From Bacillus sp. SD088 (GTDB taxonomy: Bacteria; Bacillota; Bacilli; Bacillales; Bacillaceae_C), in assembly GCF_017355205.1 (NCBI RefSeq), contig NZ_JADIJK010000001.1, positions 372,001 through 436,000 of the forward strand: 64,000 bases of DNA, in the 5' to 3' direction. The translations under genes and the position numbers were made by a program. This document shows positions 62,101 through 64,000 of this stretch, one piece after another. How positions within the stretch are numbered: position 1 is the stretch's first letter; every line of letters begins with the position of its first letter. Below the pieces are notes generated by a model that worked only from the letters and a program-made list of their open reading frames with translations, was not told the origin of the DNA and ran no database searches.

Positions 62101-63708
62101 CTACTTTTTAAATCTCTCATAAGCTTTATTTTGGACTTCCATATAATCTTTAAGGCCCATTTTTTCGATCGTTTTTACATAATTATCCCATTCATCAAAA
62201 GAAGCTTCTCCAGTGATAAACTTATCTTTCATTTCTTCTACATATTTTTGAATATCAAAGCCTATAGATGTGATCGTTTCATTTTCTTCTTCGGTATACT
62301 GAAATTGTGGCCAAGTATCTTCGATTACATAGGGTTCTAATTTCTCCACCGCATTCAATGACATTTCCGATGTTTCTGATCCTTTAAAATATTCTTGTTT
62401 AACAAGGCTAGCAGGAGCCCCTGTATTTAAATAGCCAACATAACCTGCTAAGGCTTGTTCTTTAGAAAGCCCTTCTGGATCGTTCGTGATTTTGTCTAAA
62501 AACTCATACTCTCCATCATTTGTTTTTTCGTAGGATTCATCTTCTACGCCCATATAAAGCAGTCGTGAGCCTTCATCACTATAAAAATGATCAATCCAAC
62601 GAACTGTAGCCTCGGGATTTTCATTTTTGCTCGTAATAACGAAACTACCTAGGTTAAAGATAGGATTTGAAACAGCTACATGCTGCCTTTCGCCATTAGG
62701 GCCCTCCATCGGTAAACCACTTACAAAGTCATTGCCTGCCTCACCAAACAGTTCATCTGGACTATAAAAAACCGTGCTTGCATACTGCCCCTCTGCTGCG
62801 TTAGAAAGATACGCATTCCATTCAATAGAGAATATATTTTGTGCAATCAGCTTCTCGCTATAAAGTTTGTTCACATATTGTAACAACTCCTTATAGCCTT
62901 CTAATGTTGGGACAAACCTCATTTCATTTGTTTCCGGATCTTGATCAATCAACGGGTTTTGTAACCCTCTATTTCCCACACCAAAGGAGCCTTTTAACCA
63001 CGTTACTAATGTATTAATGTCTGTTCCCCCATAAGGAGTTATATAGTTTTCTTCATTTTCCTTCACTGCTCTGAGATATTTATAAAAATCTTCAGTTGTT
63101 TCAGGCACATTCATTCCAACACCATCGAGCGATTTTTGATTAATATATAACAAAGGATTGACACGAATAGAAAGAAAATCCGGATCCATAATTCTTGGAA
63201 AAGCATAAATATTTCCATCCGATGATGTAATCCCCTTTCTCATATCAGGGTTCTCATCCAATAACTTTTTTAGATTCGGGGCATAATTATCGATTAAATC
63301 ATTTAATTTTACAAATGTACCTTGGCCGCCATATTTTAACAAATCCATACTAGAAATATCAGCCGCATAAAATGCATCTGGAAGATTCCCACTTGCTAAT
63401 GCTAGATTCCTTTTTTCCTCCATTGAATCAGATGGCACTTCTTGCCACTTAATGTTAATATTTGTCATTTCCTCATAATTATTAAAAGCCATTACATCTT
63501 TTAAACTTTTTTGATTTGTTGGAGACTTTCCAACAAAAAAATCAAGTGTGATAGGGTCATTTACAATAGGAAAACCGGATTTATTCACATTTTCCAATGT
63601 CTCTTTATTCCCTACATTTGTCTCACCAGAATTTTTTTTACCACCGCATGCTGCGGCAAAGAATAACATAGAAACTAAGATTAAAATAAACAGATTCTTC
63701 TTGTTCAT
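62101..63708 (-). CDS. Extracellular solute-binding lipoprotein, LplA type
   Basis: 535 residues from the ATG at 63708, which has AAGGGGATG upstream; the earlier in-frame codon at 63744 would spoil the signal peptide. Lipobox AAAC with Cys21. It resembles the duplicated pair at 27-30 kb over the full length (KFITGEASFDEWDNYVKTIE near the end). It is first in the order binding protein-LplB-LplC-isomerase. A full-match cre site lies about 90 bp upstream, so the operon is probably repressed by glucose. Confidence 0.93.
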   Translation of the reverse strand: MNKKNLFILILVSMLFFAAACGGKKNSGETNVGNKETLENVNKSGFPIVNDPITLDFFVGKSPTNQKSLKDVMAFNNYEEMTNINIKWQEVPSDSMEEKRNLALASGNLPDAFYAADISSMDLLKYGGQGTFVKLNDLIDNYAPNLKKLLDENPDMRKGITSSDGNIYAFPRIMDPDFLSIRVNPLLYINQKSLDGVGMNVPETTEDFYKYLRAVKENEENYITPYGGTDINTLVTWLKGSFGVGNRGLQNPLIDQDPETNEMRFVPTLEGYKELLQYVNKLYSEKLIAQNIFSIEWNAYLSNAAEGQYASTVFYSPDELFGEAGNDFVSGLPMEGPNGERQHVAVSNPIFNLGSFVITSKNENPEATVRWIDHFYSDEGSRLLYMGVEDESYEKTNDGEYEFLDKITNDPEGLSKEQALAGYVGYLNTGAPASLVKQEYFKGSETSEMSLNAVEKLEPYVIEDTWPQFQYTEEENETITSIGFDIQKYVEEMKDKFITGEASFDEWDNYVKTIEKMGLKDYMEVQNKAYERFKK

Positions 63709-63799
63709 GGATACATCCCCTTGTAATTTAGTTTTACTAGTCAATTTTTCGAGATTGCCTATACCCTTGTAGATATCACCTCCAAAAACTCTCAGTATC

Positions 63800-63813
63800 T
63801 GCGAGCGCTTGCA
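63800..63813. promoter_or_regulatory. cre site (CcpA) upstream of the third importer operon
   Basis: Read on the minus strand TGCAAGCGCTCGCA fits the loose cre consensus TGNAANCGNNNNCA at every fixed position, with near dyad symmetry. Confidence 0.65.
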
Positions 63814-63845
63814 AAATAGGATTAATGAAAATGAATATACACCTT

Positions 63846-63989
63846 CTAATCTTTTTTAATATTGATGGAGTAGTTCACATTTAAATTATGTAAGCGTGGA
63901 TTTAACCTCCATTCTACGAATAAATGCCCATTATGAAATTCCCATTCAAAAGCCTTAGGTTCTATTAATTCCTTAGTGATGGATACAAC
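63846..63989 (-). pseudogene. C-terminal gene fragment at window end, frame broken
   Basis: The minus strand is open for 47 codons without a start codon and reads coding-like: KELIEPKAFEWEFHNGHLFV, then EWRLNPRLHNLNVNYSINIK and a stop. A stop codon (63990-63992) interrupts the frame upstream, while another frame stays open to the window edge, so a frameshifted or decayed gene is likely. The family is not recognised. Confidence 0.35.
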
Positions 63990-64000
63990 TTATGATAGAA

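Noticed and set aside
1-64000. tRNA, rRNA, prophage or intact insertion sequences
   Set aside because: No cloverleaf-like sequence, rRNA, integrase, transposase or phage structural gene was seen on either strand.

Overview
The window comes from a low-GC, endospore-forming Firmicute, most likely a Bacillaceae member. The signs are a small acid-soluble spore protein gene (sspP), a PerR-type box before katA, CcpA-type cre sites, AGGAGG ribosome binding sites with frequent GTG and TTG starts, and many LplA/LplB/LplC-type sugar ABC transporters. I saw no rRNA, tRNA, prophage or CRISPR array. Most of the 64 kb serves uptake and breakdown of complex carbohydrates, and most of it lies on the minus strand.

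Layout. 0-5 kb: the start of a dicarboxylate/amino acid symporter gene, katA, a membrane-anchored glycerophosphodiesterase and a FAD amine oxidase. 4.5-8 kb: a sugar isomerase/epimerase and a Gfo/Idh/MocA dehydrogenase, divergent from a LacI-type regulator. 8-18.2 kb: a sialic acid cluster with nanE, nanA, two sialidase-fold proteins without signal peptides, a CUT1 importer and two FadR-type GntR regulators. Palindromes of the form ATGGTAnTACCAT lie before both operons and before one regulator. 18-22.5 kb: a small membrane protein, a Na/Pi cotransporter, a luciferase-like oxidoreductase and a PAP2 phosphatase.

22.5-36.7 kb: a collinear minus-strand block with two NAGPA-type phosphodiester glycosidases (one secreted, one leaderless), two HAD phosphatases, an EEP-fold phosphodiesterase, a glycerophosphodiesterase, and a CUT1 importer with a duplicated binding protein. 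I read it as a locus for scavenging phosphodiester-linked glycans, perhaps teichoic-acid-like. This is the best candidate here for an undescribed system. 37-42.7 kb: MgtC, a TIM-barrel isomerase, cutC, an asparaginase, sspP and a ROK kinase. The gap before the isomerase holds a structured, pseudoknot-capable sequence that may be an orphan IS605/TnpB-type end.

42.9-51.6 kb: two binding lipoproteins without permeases, two overlapping Gfo/Idh/MocA genes, an AraC regulator, a FAD oxidoreductase and an RpiR/MurR regulator. 51.8-58.2 kb: two large secreted proteins, a GH20 hexosaminidase and a DUF4855 protein, both with F5/8 type C (CBM32) modules. 58.6-63.7 kb: a GNAT acetyltransferase and a third CUT1 importer with an isomerase/epimerase, preceded by a full-match cre site.

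How it fits together: secreted enzymes release oligosaccharides or phosphoglycans, three importers without their own ATPase (a shared MsmX-type ATPase is implied) take them up, and cytoplasmic hydrolases, NanA/NanE, isomerases and dehydrogenases feed them to central metabolism. Intergenic repeats are common: a family of about 93-139 bp (three copies), a second family with TGTTCAAA ends (two copies), a 20/21-bp phased ATTAGC array and a 51-bp tandem repeat.
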